Part shown: positions 45,301 through 60,300 of the stretch, piece after piece
Layout of the letters: every line of letters starts with the position of its first letter
Numbering within the stretch: the stretch's first letter is position 1
Assembly: GCF_015832195.1 (NCBI RefSeq)
Contig: NC_052026.1
Span: 18,943,013 to 19,007,012 of the forward strand
Origin: Motacilla alba alba
Taxonomy: Eukaryota > Chordata > Aves > Passeriformes > Motacillidae
Reading direction: 5' to 3'
DNA: 64,000 bases
Position numbers and translations under genes: made by a program
Notes under the pieces: model-generated
What the model was told of the DNA's origin: nothing
Database searches by the model: none
Seen by the model: only the letters and a program-made list of their open reading frames with translations

Positions 45301-48300
45301 GATGATGCAGTTACTTAAAAATAGAATAATCCAGCTCCACAACTGATGCAGAACAAGGCAGTCTAAAGTCTGGACCTGAACAAAATAGATTTCAGAGCTT
45401 TTTTTTCCCTCCCCCTGTATTTTCTGCCTGCCTTCAGCGGGCTGGTGTCGAAGATTTCAAGAGGAAAAGGCTGTGGGTCGCCATTAAACTGGGAGAGCTC
45501 CTGCAGCCCGGTTTCTTATGGAAAAAGAATGAGTCAAGGAAGTGGGAGAGGAAAAAAAAAAGGTGCAAGACCGTACAAACACATTTTGCCAAGGAAAACA
45601 GAGCAGCAAAAATAGTGGTGAGAAGTTCTGGGAGGCTGACATCACCCATTGCTGCTGCCTATTGTCATGAAATAATTCAGACACCAGCCCCGGCTGCACG
45701 TGACCACCACCACAGGCCACCTCCAAGTGATCCCACCTGGGCTCAAGAGGATTCTGCAAGCAGGGATAGATTTACATCCCAATATTGGCTGAAAACTAAA
45801 TCAATATATCCCTGAGATGCATTTAGAGCTTGTTTCCCTTCGTGCCCATAGACTTTTATCCAGTCAGCCATGTGCTGTTCCATGTGTTTATCCAAGCCTG
45901 GGACACATCAAGGCTTTCAGGACCTTGTGTGTAGACTCAGGGCATCCCTTCAATTAAGCAATTGGTTTTCCTGTGCTCAGCAGAGCTAAATGCAGAAGAG
46001 ATTGAAGAATAAAGCCTCCTGCCCCCATTTTCCATCTCCAAGCTTTACTCCCGGCTCTCCAGAAGCAGTTTGTGCCTATCCTTAGATCCTGTGTTGCAAG
46101 AATTATGATTCAGCTTCACTCTAGAAGGATCAGATTTCAACAGTTGCCTCATTTGAAATCAGGCTGGCGTGGAGACAATTTGGAGGGTTTTGTGTGGCAA
46201 CAGAGGAAAGGCAAGATAAATATACAGGAAACACAAGAATAGGAGAGTTCCTGTCACTTTGCAGAAAATGAGGCTTGTTCACTTGAGGGAATCGCTGTCC
46301 AGGCTGCTCTGGGGAGGGACATGGCCAGTGCCACCTGCAAAACGAGCAGGGATGAGCAACTTCTAAACCTCCAGTGCAGGAGACTTCACCCAGAGGCTGT
46401 GACAAATCAGGGTTTGACTGATTTACTGAGATTTTTACTGATTTTACTGCGAGCAGTGGCAGGATGAAGCCTGCACAGTCTCTGTCCTGGGATGTTTGTA
46501 ACTTATGTTGTCTTTATAATAAAGATGCTTTTGTTCTGCACTTCAACATCTGGTCTAATGCATTTAATTCCTCTGTGCTTTTGGAAAATATGCTGTGGTC
46601 ACTGGGCATGTTGAATACATTGCTGAAATATGTCACATGCAGAGAGCAGGACTCGCCTCCACTGCTCTCCACCTAATGGCCAAATCCTTGGAACCTGACA
46701 GTGAAAGAGTAATTAACAACATCTTTGGAGCATGGAAAATTCCTATTGCTTTTCTGAACAAATAAAAATAAGCTGATTTTTTCAGTCAGCTGTGATAACC
46801 AGTAACTACTCTCTTTTGGGAATTACCCCAACTCTACATCCACAGGCTTGTTAAAAATTAGCTCTGTGCACAGGGCTTCCCATGGGTCACACAGCTCTTC
46901 CTGAACTTTGGAATAAAAATGGAATTTCTTGAATTTCTCTTTGCTACCAGCAGAGGATTGCCTGCAAAACAAAACAGTGAAAAGCAATTTTAACTCCTGA
47001 CTTTTTTTAACCACTTTCTACTGGGAGAGGCTCAGGAGACAAAAAAAATGCCCAACTTTTATTTTAATTAATTTTGTTCAAATGGTGTTAAAACCATTAT
47101 TAAAACCTGACTGCATTCTAGGAACAGAAAGCAAGACATCTCTCTTGGAATTTTAATTGTATGTAACCCAAGAATCTCTGTGTTTATCTCTGCTCTGCTT
47201 GACCAGTGAGCTCTGTCAGTGCCTCAATACCTGTGGACAAGCCTGACTGCAGCTTCCAGCACAACAGCAGATGCTGAGAGCAGGGAAAGCTTCCACTTCC
47301 CAAAGTCACCTCCAGCTAAAACAATTCCCCATCTGTGGAAACAGCTTTGAACAGCCCTAAATCACCGGTCAAAATAAAAAGCACAGTTCACAGAGCATGT
47401 CACAGTTGCTGGATTTCACAAGAGCTCCACAGCCCTCTGTCAGAACCCACCTGTATTTTCTTCTTGACTTGCACAGGGCAAATTTTTCAACTTGATTTTA
47501 TAAAGGAAAAGCCCAAATAGAGCACAGATCCCCCAAACATTTATGTCAGCAGGCACAGAACTTCCCAGTGCCACAACCTTCACTTGGAAGCAATATCCAC
47601 CTGGTTTATCCCATTTTATGTAGACAGGGACAAAGGGGCTTAGCCTGGAGAAACAGCAGGGAAAAAAACTGAGGAACTTTGATAAAAACCCAAGAGTTTG
47701 CTGCTCACCACTCTCGACAACTTGGGTATTGCAGCACAGATCCAGCACCTGGGCCAGTGGAAGGTGTCCCTGCCCACGGAATTAGACAATCTTTAAGGTC
47801 CTTTCCAATCCAAATCATTCCACAATTTAGGATTTAACGCTGACAGTGCTCCCACAGCGAGCTGGGCCTCTGAGGTAGAAGCAAAGGTAGGTGCACATCT
47901 CAGGCTGACACTCCTGTTATAAACTCATTTCCTGAGGCAGCACAATTCTGGTGAAATCACTCCCAGGTATCTGACAAGTCTCTGCACGAAGCTGTACAAA
48001 CATTCCAGCTGCCACTTCCAAGAGCACACACACTGCCACTGAGAGATCCAGCAGAATGCTCCTCGCTCTCTTCCTGCCTCCCTCCCATGCAGGAACTCCA
48101 ACATTTGATGCCAAAAGCGGTGGATTAAGGAAAACACAGTCACTGAGAGCTTCCAGGCCCAAGCTACTACAACCCCAGTCACTGCTCAGCTGTGGAGAGT
48201 AAATTAAATTACTGACACGTCTCCAAGTCAGGATTAAAACATTCCCTGGGTTAATACAAACTCTCTCTAATCCAGCTAAGCACAACAAATACTGCACCTT

Positions 48301-51300
48301 TCTCATTTTTCTTTTCTTTCTCATGTTTCAGCTCCAGCTTTTTTAACTGAGGCACTTCCAGCTCCAGGGCTTTGCCAGGAGAGGAACGATGACCTTGGGC
48401 AGCTCATTACTCCTGGGGAGAAATCCTGTCCTGTCAAAGTGCCTGAAACCAGGCTCACTAAAAAATAACAACATGAAAATCAAGCACCCCGTGCTTTCAT
48501 GACAATTTTATGTGCTCCAGGTTAGAAAGCTGCCAAATTAAAAGCTGTGTTTGCTATGAAAATGAGGAATATAAGCGAGGAACAGTGGAATCATGTGGCA
48601 AATAATCCTGAATTGCACTCCAAGCTGAAGAAACAGAACCCCAAGAGATCAAAGGAGAATTCAACACTGCTGGTGAAGCAGAAAGCGGAATCTCAGTATT
48701 TGTTCCACACCCCCTTTTCCCAACCATCACTGAGGCAGTCTGTAAATTAAACTGAACACGAGGCAGGTATTCTATAAGAGAAAAACAGATCAGAGCAAAA
48801 CCTAATTAATTTTCACAGTGTACCATGACTAATCTTAGCATATATGGTACTGGAATAGCAATCACCGAGTACAAATGAAAACAGCGTTGAACCCTGTCCT
48901 ATTTTTAATCAGATGAAAGCCACAAACCCAGCCATGCTTCTGCTTAGTGCTGTGTTTTCTTCTACCCTGATGGTTTTTACAGCTGGAGAAATGGCTACTT
49001 CCAGCATTACTGGGCTGTAAAAAATGACTGCTCCTTCCACTTCTGGGATTACAGGGGAGTGTGTCACTGAAAAGGAGGGCTGGTGGAGGCAAGTCAACAT
49101 TTCCTGGGACATTTAACCCTTCCCGAGCTGTATCAGATCCTCTCAGTGAAGACGTGCTTTGAAATTCTTGAACTTCTGTGGTATCAAACTGTATTTGCAA
49201 AGTTCTGTAGGAAGCCAGTGGAAGAGAAGAAAACAGAACAAATTCCAAATTAAAAATTTTAGATGGTGCCTGACAGTATTTGCAATGATATTGGAAGGCA
49301 ATATATGAGGGCAGATATTTCCCCTGATTAATTCTGCCCTGCAGGGCTCACAAAAGCTGTTCTGCACAAAGAGCACCTCCCAGTTCAAAGACTTTCCTCA
49401 TTTGCAAGTGATTTTTTTAAAGCATTAAATAAAAATTACTGTTAGTCACATTTTAGCCTGGACATTTTCATATTTGCAAAGAGAACCTGGAGTGTGGAAA
49501 TGGAATAATTAACCCTGATTTGCTAAGGCCAGTTTTTAGCCAGGTCAGCCTGAAATACAGCATTAGAAAAACCAGATTTATTTTGGAACAGAGAAAGGTG
49601 CAAGGTCTCTCTCCTCTCTTCCACTTCTCTTCACTCAGTTTCCCACTTGGGAAAGCAAGAGAAAGGTGGAAGTGGCAGTCAAACTGTTTCAATGCCTTTT
49701 CCCTTTGAGAAACACTCAACACCATATGCTTTATCCAAGAAATAACCTGCTGAGAGGTGGAATGTCCAAGATACCCACTCTTGGAGAATATTTCTTGAGA
49801 GCAAAGCTGGTATTTCAAAAGCAGGTAACTCAAAAAACCTTCTTGTTTATTTCCTAATGGAAAAATCAGGATACTCCTCTCTCACTGGCCATTTCTCCCT
49901 GACACTCACACTTCCTACAAACCCCTCTGTGAATTCCTTTGCCCAAGGCAGAAGTAAAGCAGCAAAATTCCAGCCTCCAACCCCAGTGAAAATAAAGCTG
50001 AGCACCACCAAGGATCTGAGGTGGCTCCCCACTTGGCAGGAGGAGAAGGACACACCTTTGGAGTGTTTCCCTGAAGGCCTCTTGGGTAGTGACTCCTCCA
50101 TGGAATGTGTGGATGTGTGGAGCACATTTTCCAAACTGTTACTGACACTGTTGATGGGGGTCTCCGACCTTGGAGTGACCTGCAAGGAAAAGTACAAAAA
50201 TCCATTAAAACAAACGGAGGGAACACACAAACATCACACCTTCTCTGGAGTGAGGGATCTCCTGGGAAGGCGCTCAGGAGAAGCTGGCTCCTCTCACAAC
50301 TGAGGGTGTTACTCCTGATATTCCCCAAGTAACAGTTCAGGGAAGTGCTTTCAGTCAGCAGCTATTCACCAACTGAGATTATCTTGGCTAATCTAAAAAG
50401 CTACTTACAGCATAATTCTTTTTTAAACAATAGTCACCCAGCAGTCAATTGCAGAGAGATTGCAAGACCTTTAACCTCTGCGCACCACAGATTTTAACTT
50501 TTCCACAAGAACACTGGGGAAAAGGGCTCTTGGAAAACGTCACTTTTATGTTACGGCACTGCGCTGGTTCTGGGTGGGGCAGAGTTGATTTTCTTCACAG
50601 TAGCTGGTGTGAGGCTGGTTTGGATTTGTGCTGGAAGCCGTGGATAACTCAGGGATGCTTTGGGCACCGCTGAGCAGGGCTGACAGAGCTGAGGCCTTTT
50701 TGGGTCCCCACCCCACCAGCACAGAGGCTGGGGGGACACGAGGGTTTGGGATGGGACACGAGGGTTTGGGATGGGGACACGAGGGTTTGGGACGGGACAC
50801 GAGGGTTTGGGACGGGACACGAGGGTTTGGGACGGGGACACAAAGGGTTTGGGACGGGGACACAAAGGGTTTGGGATGGGGCATGGGCAGCCAGCTGAGC
50901 ACAGCTGCTCCAAGGGATATTCCAGGCCTGTGGCATCGTGCTCAGTATGGAAAGCTGGGGGAAGAAGGAAGCAGGGGACATTCAGTGACCCCAATACTCT
51001 TCCCCAGTCACCATGTAAGGCTCCCTGGCATGGCCAAACCCTGCCCATCCATGGAGAATTGATTCCTTTGCTTTGCTTGCACGTGTGGCTTCTGTTTTCC
51101 CTATTAAATTATCATTCCCACAACAGACTGCAATGAGAAATTCTTAGCAAAACCCTGATTTTCTTGTCTTTGCCATTTAATAACCTGTCATGATCATATT
51201 TCAATAGAAACTTCTACACTAACAATGCCCAAGCAGAAGGTTGAAGCATCAAAATTAAAAAAGGGTTTAAGGACCTTGAAGAGGAAAAGATGCTTTAAAG

Positions 51301-54300
51301 AGGGAGTTCAGACCAACAAAAACACTCCCAGTAACTACTCAGAGGAGCTGTGTGACTTGAAATTCAATTGTTACATCTGAAATCAACCTGAGCTGCTGGT
51401 AGGGAGAGCTGTAATTAGAATTCCACATGGATTTTTAGCCTGGCACAAATCACAGGGGAAAATGTGCATCTTGCCATAACAAAATTAGTTCTCCTTCACT
51501 CAGGGTAACTCAAAACCAGCAGCTCCAGGTCCCTGTAAGGGAAAAGGCTCCCTCACACCCTGCTAACTTGACACAGTGCCCTGAGCTGGGCCGGTTTCTG
51601 CAGAAAACAATACTTTGCACACCCTCCTGTTCCATGTTGCCGTCAGTCAGCACACACAATGCAAGTCAGAAATAGCACAGCCCCACTCCATACAATTACC
51701 TATTGTAAGCTCCATTTTAAGACTGACATTTATAGATTTATACACACTTTAAGGCAGTGGAACAAGTGAAAGCCTCTGCACACTTGACATCCATAAAAAA
51801 GCTTCTATGTGTAAAGAAATCAATCCAGAATGGCAGATGAGTGTCAGGAAAAAAGAGGGTTACAGGGAGCTGCTTTCCTTTCCAGCCCTTCTTGACAAAA
51901 AAAAAAAAAAAAGTTTATTTTATATATATAAATGCAAAAATATTATATTTATCTAATTATACACTATTTCTTCAGCACAGCTTCCCACCAATAACAGAAC
52001 TTAACACCAAGCTTTCCCTTAGACCAACCATTAAACTCCCAGCTTGGCAGGAGGGTGGGGAAGAGCTGAAATTTCCTTTGCCAAAGCCAGTCTTCAGCTG
52101 AGCTTATCTCACACAGCCTCCCTCCTGGAGCTCATTAAACTCTCCCTCCAGCCCAGCGCTGCTGGGAGGAAGTTCCAGAGGGCTGAGCACCATCCTCCTG
52201 GCAAAGGGACAGCACAGAGGAGCAAGCTGGGAAAGGAGCTCCGGCAGGGCCGCGTTATCCTGGACAACCAGGTCCCAAATATTCGGAATAATCAGAAATA
52301 TAAACACTCAGAATGATTGAAGCTGGGTGAGAGCAGCCACACAGCTCCAGAAAACCTCTGAACAAGCAGTTTGTTACAATTTATTGCCTCTTATCTTGTA
52401 TTCCCTCCTCTCCACTCTCCTTACAACAAGCATCGCGTGCAGCTTATAATTTGCATTTTGTTTATACATAACCTCCATTTTTTTTCCATAAAGATTTAAT
52501 TTTCCTAGACTTGCTAAGGATTAATTTAGCCCATATGTCTTGTCTGCCTGAGCTCATACTATCTGATCCCGTTGCACATCAAAGCAGCTCCAAATTGGCC
52601 TAGAAAAATCACAAAGCTCTGATTAGTTCCAAATGGAGCACTTTGTTAGGGAGCTGAATGCTGTTAGAACCACTGAATCCCACTGCTTAAAGCTTCCATT
52701 CCAAATTTTGAAATCATTTTTTCCACTGACTTAAACATCACGATACTGGTTTGGATTTGTTTAGGGAAACTGAAATAATGAAAAGCGGTTTGCAAATCAA
52801 AGTTCCAAAATAGTAACAGCATTTTTTTATATCCTTCTTTCTTTTTTTTTTTTTTTTCTCTCAACTTGAGGCCAAGCCAAACAGAGGAACAATAACCCAT
52901 CAGCTCAGAACTGCAGGAGATATTGTCCTGGGAGGGTTAGGAGAAACACTGGGAAAAGCTTTACAGGAAAGACCTGTCCAAATTCAGCATCAAGTAAATT
53001 CAGGAAGGAGAGTTCTCCAAATCTGAACACTCCTGAAATCCCTGCTTTAGGCTCAGCACAAACACCTCCTCAGGAGAAACTGGGTTTGGAATAAAGAACG
53101 AGGCATTCCAGGGAGATAAGGGTTTGGAGAAGCAGGGAGCAAATTGCTTTGGACCTTTTAGGAGCTGTAACATCTCTGAGAAAGCCAAGATGCCATTTAG
53201 GAACAAACATCTGCAGCTCCAGAACTGTCCAAGGCTTGTTTTCTGAGGCACTAACAGGCCACAGTGAAGATGGATAAGCTGGCATCACAGGAACCAGGAA
53301 TGTTCAGGGCATACATCATAACAAACCACAGGAGGGGCGTTTTATAAATGCAGGAAAAAACCCCATGAATCACTCAAGGTCTAAGAAAAAAACAGCATTA
53401 GACCTTTGAATAAAAGACTGGACTTTTCTACAGAAATTATTGGAGAACATCAGCAGGAACAGTCCATAAAGAGCAATCAAAACATGCAGCAAGCCCAGAG
53501 TTAAATATTCTGCCTGATTTTACCCCAGCACAACATTTCCAGGGAGAAGGAAAACCTTCTGATACACCTCTCCATAGCTTCACTGCATTGGGCAGGAACT
53601 CCTTCCACACCACAGCGGCCTGAAGGCTCCTTCAACACCTCTAAAAGCTGCCAGTGGGTGCAGAAAAGATCCTTAAAACTATTTTTACTCCACTCTAACG
53701 CTGCATCTTTGACTGGAGCAAGCTGGTCTAGAGGAAGGTGCTCCTGCCCAGGGCTGGGGCTTGGAATGAGATGAGCTTTAAGGTCTCTCCTAACCTTGAT
53801 GATCCTGGGATCCTTTGATCTGCTCCCTCCACTGCAAAGCATCTGGCTCACAGATGGACTTCTGATTTTCCAGATGCAAACCCTGCTGTCTCCTGCATTT
53901 CAAGTGAAAGGCAGAATTGAAAATAACAAAGAAAACTGATCACTGCTTAGTGACTGAGGCCCAGAGTGAATTCTCTGCCTCACTCTCCACTGCAATGATG
54001 ACAGGATCAAAATTGGTATCAGCTACTGAAAAGTGGATCCTTCCCAACACAGATAATTGAGCAGGATCACTAAATGCTGCCCTGGAGTCCTCCACCCCCA
54101 GGCCTTACCAGGAAGAGAAACAATGGCTTTGACCCAGGGGTTGATGACAAACGTGCCAAGGGAACAGAATTCCCTGCTAGAATTTTGCCATTATCACATT
54201 TTTCCCATTTTCACCTGTCATCATCCAAACCCAACCTTTTTTCCCCCCCGAGTGCAGTGAGAGGTTGGCCTTGATGATCTCCAAGGTCTTCTCCAACCTC

Positions 54301-57300
54301 ATTAATTCTGTGATTTCCTTCCCAGCACCAGAGAGGTCCCAACAGGTTCAGATCTTCTTGGGACAGCAAAAGCAGCTCTAGAAGCTCTCCTGAGCTCTCA
54401 ATCTATCAAAAAGCACGCAGGAAAATAAACCCAGGAGCTTCCCACAGGTGGTGCTGCTCTGTCAGGCACTGCTGCCTGCAGTGGCTCTGTCCCAGGCAGT
54501 GGGAGTCACTGTGGAAAACGGGAAATCTGGGAAGCTGGGCAACTGTTAGCTTTGCTAACACTGAATACAGCAAAGTCTTTCATAAAAATAACAGGACTGA
54601 TAGGAGTCAAACTTAATGTGGTCAGAGTTTTAGCAAAACAGCAATTATCTGTTCCTTTGAAAAATAAACAGAGCACAGAAAATACATGGTTTAATAGCAA
54701 AGTATTTGCTGACTTAGTTTGAAGTGGAGCCAAAAATACTAAAAAAAAAAAATCCACAGAGCCACTACCCAAAGCACCATGGACAAATGGAACAATGATC
54801 CAGGATCTGAGGGAACAAAATATGGATTTCTGTACCTGGTTAGGTAAGAAATTTAGGTCATGTATTACACAGGAAAAGCAAGCAATATATAGGAGCAATG
54901 AGTGAGTCAAGTGAGGTCCTGGAGCTCCGAGCCACACAAACACATTCTCCCACTGATCACACAGGAAAACTTTCCCATGTTTTCAACAATAGCCAGGGAT
55001 AATTGAGAGTCCCACAGAGAAATGCTTCTGTCCATAGCGGCTTTTGAATTCACCTTTTTAAAAGGGTTTTTTTAGCCATAAACTGCCCTCCAGGAGCAAG
55101 TAACATGTATGAGTGAGTCCAGGAATTGGAACAGTGCCTCCAGGGGGTAAAAACCACTCAACTCCTGTCCTGCCAGGTTCATATTACTGAGTATTAACAG
55201 CAGCTTATTTGAGGTTAACACCAAGGTCTGTAACATGGTGCAATCCTGTTGGCAGCAATGCTCCAGGAGAAGTTTGATGGCAAGGACACGGCCCCTGCAA
55301 GCTCGGGCTGATTCCCACCAAAGGGACAAAACTCAGGGTTTTAAGTAATCTGAATAAAAACGCATTGCTGGCACTCAGCTGTCAGCCTGACACCACAGGA
55401 TTGCTCATCAGGCTAAATCCAAATGGGAAATGAGGGCAACTAATGCAGGGGTGTGCAATTCCAAACGCACTGAGACAAGCCCAGGAGGGGCAGGACTGAG
55501 CCAACACCTTCCTCTTGGTAGTAACAGTCTTGTGCAACCACTGCCTCAGGCAGCAGTCCTGCATTTACTCACTTATCCACACTCCAGAAGAAGAAAATTC
55601 CAACCTTCTCCTTTGGAAGATTCTTCCATGAGGATGGTTAAGAAGTCACAAACACCCCCCACTCTCCACATGCCCAGTGAAGTGCTCACCACTTGAATTT
55701 CCACATATTTAGGTGTTTTGTTGGACTGGGATGTGGATGCAGCTGGAAGTGTTTGGTTTGTGTTCAAATTCAAGTGGTTCCTACAGTCCAAATAAGCTGT
55801 AAGAGCCAGGTGCCTCCATGTTTCAACAGCTCCAAAATGTACCTTTTCTCCTAGAGGAGGAACACAAAGGGTGAAGAGGCAATTCCCAGGGAAATGGGAT
55901 AATGGATAATTGATCAGATGGTTTTGTCCTGGGAGACTCTCTGGAATGAAATGAGGCGTGTGGTACTTAAACACCACAGGACAATCTCACACCTGCTCCA
56001 AGGCCCCTCATGAATTCAGGAGAACAGATGGACCAAAGTAAGACTGGGTTGGATTTTATAGACTAATTTCCACTAAAAGCCCTTTGCTTAAAGAATGGTG
56101 AACACTGTTAACAACAGGAACATAAATCTGCCACAGAGGTACTGGACTCATCAAATCTGAATTTTACAAACCAATCATTCAAACCACGTCAAAATCAAAA
56201 CAAATCCCTGCTTCTCAGCAGACCTTGGGACAGACACTGCTGCTCTACACCCCAGCACTGATGTACAAAAGTGACCCTGTTTCTTCACCTGCTGCCACCA
56301 AAAGCCAACCACCCCTGTCTCTTCTGCAACAACTCACAAAGAAATTATCTGACAGGTCACAAATCCACTGAATTCCAGCTCTCCCTCCTTGCCCTCCTCA
56401 ATATTCACTTAAGTAATGGCCTGAGAGTAATAAAACTCCACAGAACCGTGGAAGCTCAGAGCCATTAAGGTTGGGAAGGACCTCAGAGACACCAAGTCCA
56501 GCCATGATCACCACTAAGCCATACCCCCTGTGCCACACTCGCACGTTTTTTGAGCTCTTCCTCAGATGGTGATTCCTCCACTTCCCTGGGCAGCCCATTC
56601 CAATGCCTGAACACCCTTCCAATGAAGCCATTTTTCCCAATATCCAGTCTAAACCTCCCCAGGAGCAGCTTGAGGCTGCTCCCTCTCCTCCTGTTCCTGT
56701 TCCCTGGGAGCAGAGCCTGTCCCCTCCTGTCAGGGAGTTGTGCAGAGCCACAGGGTCCCCCCTGAGCATCCTTTTCTTCAGGCTGAGCCCCTTTCCAGCT
56801 CCCTCAGCCTCTTCTGGAGTTCCAGACCCTTCCTAGCTCCATTCCCTTCCCTGGACACCCTCCAGCCTCTCAATGTCCTTCTTTCTTCCACTTATGGTGA
56901 TAAAAGAAGGCAGCGTTGGAGAAGAATTCATAATGCACATGAGAAGTGTTCACTTTCACTATTTATCATCAGGACTTGGCAGGTCTGTAATTAAAATTAA
57001 GACCTTGCTCTTAAGTAAGTGATCTGATTATTTCTGGATCACTTCAGCTACTCACAAAACCCCTGAAACTCTGTGACAGCCTGACCACCTGTTCAAAGGT
57101 TTATCCCTCCCCATGCTGAGAATCATCCCAATGGAACCAACGGGAAAAACTCTGGTTCAACATGAAGCAAGAGCAAGGAATTCAGGAGTTTGCTCATTAC
57201 AAACCCCATGCAAAGCAACACAGATCTGAACCACATCAATATCCTTTTGCTGGAGTTAACACCCGTTTCAAAGCTCAGGAAGAAACAGCTTCAATTCAGC

Positions 57301-60300
57301 TGGCTCCAAGACTGAAGTCAAATTCGAGTGGAAGTATGACAATGGTTCTTGTTTCCACAGACAAATTAGATCCAGCATTTCTGTAATAAAATTCTGTGGG
57401 CTCTGAGAAATCTTATCTGTGTTCTTGGGACTATATTTGCTTTTCTTAGGGGTAAAAGGCACTCCAGAGCAAATAAATGGAGAGCGGAGTATTTGAATAT
57501 TAAAGATGACAGAAGAAGCTGAGTTCTGCCCTGCCGGGGAGGGGCAGGGCTGTACCCACTGTCACTGAAGGTGACAGGACCTCTGTTTTAGCAACTCAAA
57601 CATTTACAAACCCGCTAAACCAAACGGTTAAACGCTTCCAAACAAGGCTGCTGTTCAGCACCTTTGAAGTCAGCCCCTGGAATGCCTGTGAGGTGTGGTT
57701 AACTTCTGCTGGCTCTGCTTCTCCACGCAGGATCTCCTCCAGCTCATGCACCGATTCCATTAAAACAGTTTGGATCTGGTACAGCCCAAAACATCCAACA
57801 CCTCCCAGCAGGAATCTTTATCCCACAAGAATGAGGCTCACTTCAGTGTTGTTTCACTGACAACTAACAGTTCTGAGGTAATCGGTAGAAAAAAGAGTGC
57901 ATTTAAAAAGCAAAGTGGAATGCACTCTTAAAACAAAAACTTCATTCAGCCTGTGCAAAAATAAATGAGAAAACAGTTCATGGAAAAAACATCATCATTA
58001 TTAGCTCAACACACTTTTTTTTTTTTGGCTGTTCCGTTCCTGATGTTTGGGTGCGCGGTGCATTTCCTAAGCAAACTCCTTCAGGTTCCTAAACTCAAGT
58101 TCATCATGTATCATACATTAGGCAAAGGGAATTTGGTGCTAATTGATATTGTTACTGCCCAACACCATTGCAGTCCAAGGATTGCTTTATACGTAAAGCT
58201 CATTTCTGAACCATTTTATCGCATTTCAAATGAAACCATGAGTAAGAAAAGAGCCAGAAGGGGAAGCCTCACATTTCTAAAGTGGAATATCAAGAGGTGT
58301 GTGCAATCCATGTTGCCTGGAGTACCCAAAAATTCTCAAAGGACATGCAGAAGACATGCAGGGCTTGGCAGTGTCACCAGCTGGAAGCTACAAGACCTGT
58401 CCCTACAGCTCCTGAGGCTGGATTCATGTGGTTTGGAAAGTGAGATCATTCTGAGACAGCAACTCCTGATAGCAGTGAGTAAACACTCTGATCCCAGCCA
58501 GCAGCTGCTCTCAACATGGTCATCTGCTGAACCCATGAAATACCCTCAAAGAGGCTAAAAATTAAGTTTGTCATGATTTATTCTACCCCTACAAAGCTCA
58601 AAAAAAGCCATAAAGGCAGCTGACATAGATCACTTAATAGCTGCACTGCTGTCTCTGTGAGGGCTTGACAACTCAGCTTCAACCCAGCAAGTGATGGTTT
58701 TTTATAACTCATCACTCCATTGGTGAAATAAAAATATCAGAATATTTCTCAATGGAGTTATGTCCATTCATGCTCCTGAGGCAAACAGTGCAGACAGGTG
58801 AAAGAGTCTGAAATGGATCCCCCAGAGCAACTCCAGAGCTCCCAATAGACAGCCTTGAGTTCTTTGGAAGTTTTAGAGGAGCCTATGGAATTAGCATGGG
58901 TGAAAAATAGTCCCTTATGCTATAAACTTGAAATAGCCATTGGTGCAGTATTTGGAAGCTGACTGGGCAAGAACCCTCCTTCCCATTCACAAGATACCAG
59001 CCCGAAAAAACCACATAACTCTGGGGTCACTGCCCCTTATTTCTCCTCAGCTGCAAACCAACTGCACTCAGGGTGACTATTTGTGACCGTGGCTCTGCAG
59101 CTGGACCCACAACCAGATCAGAATCGTCATCGCAGAACCATGCAAGGGTTTGGGTGGGAAAGGACCTTAAAGCTCATCTCACTGCAGCCCCAGCCATGGC
59201 TGCTCCAAGCTCTGTCCAGCCTGGCCTTGGGCACTGCCAGGGATCCAGGGGCAGCCACAGCTCCTCTGGGCACCCTGTGCCAGGGCCTGCCCGCCCTCAG
59301 AGCCAAGAATTCCTTCCTAATATGTGATCTAAAGCTCCAGCTCATCACCCTGACCGCACTGAAGAGCTCTTGTCACAGCAGAGCAGGTGCTGAGCACCCA
59401 AAGCATTCTCTTCTTTCCCTGGTTTTACCATCTCAATGAGGAGATGAAACAGCTCCAGGAAACAGAGTGACAGATCCATGAATAGCTTCCCTAGCTCTGA
59501 GGCTCTGTCCTTAGAGTTACAGGCAGTAGAGCTCTTGAGAGGGAAAGTCCTTGCAGAGATTCCTATTGAGATGTCCAGCATCCATGCAGATCACAGAACT
59601 CAAGTTCAGATTTGTGTTTCCATCTGCCATCCACTCCAGCAGAGAATCACAGGATCACTGAGCTTGGAAAAGACCTCCACGGTGATCAAGTCCAAGCTGT
59701 GACCAAACCCCACCTTGTCCCCAGCCCAGAGCACTGAGTGCCACCTCAGGAATTGCTGGCACACCTCCAGGGATGGGCACTCCAACCCTCCCTGGGCACT
59801 GCCAATCCCTGACCCCCCTTTCCATGGGGAAATTCCTGCTGCTGTCCACCCTGAGCCTGCCCTGGCCCAGCCTGAGGCCATTCCCTCTGCTCCTGTCCCT
59901 GCTCCTGGGACCTGTCCCTTCCTGGCAGGAGCTGTGCAGAGCCAGGAGGGATTGCTGGGATGTCCTGGGCAGCACCAGGAGCTCGACTCAGTGATCTTTG
60001 TGATATTCAGGATACTCAGGATATTCCACGATTGCATCCTCACAGAGTCCAAGGCAATGTAGAGAGGGCAGCATTTTCCCTCCTAAAATGTTCATTTTAC
60101 ACCATCAGGTAGAAACCATCAATCTAATAATTACTGACCTACTTAAAGCCAGCCACAGCCACCTTCTCCTGCAAAGTTAAGATTCAGATAAGACAAGAAG
60201 CATCTGAAAAAGCACAAAAAATACACGGGCAGCTGTTTTAAGCCTCCTCATAGCCAGCAGCTGCAGGCAGAAACAGCAAAAAGCAGTTGGCATCACTGAC

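Larger units (their letters stand above)
30423..50055 (-). other. ZCCHC14 intron 2 (19.6 kb)
   Basis: GTGTGT to CCATAG. It contains CR1 fragments near 31.6, 35.8, 41.8 and 47.7 kb, long T runs near 41168 and 43029, and a 10-bp triple repeat at 42871. I recognise no nested gene; the many short frames have no family resemblance. Confidence 0.85.

Noticed and set aside
50546..51062. Pro-rich frames such as [12 protein letters not shown] near 50.7 kb
   Set aside because: Produced by the 20-22-bp minisatellite.
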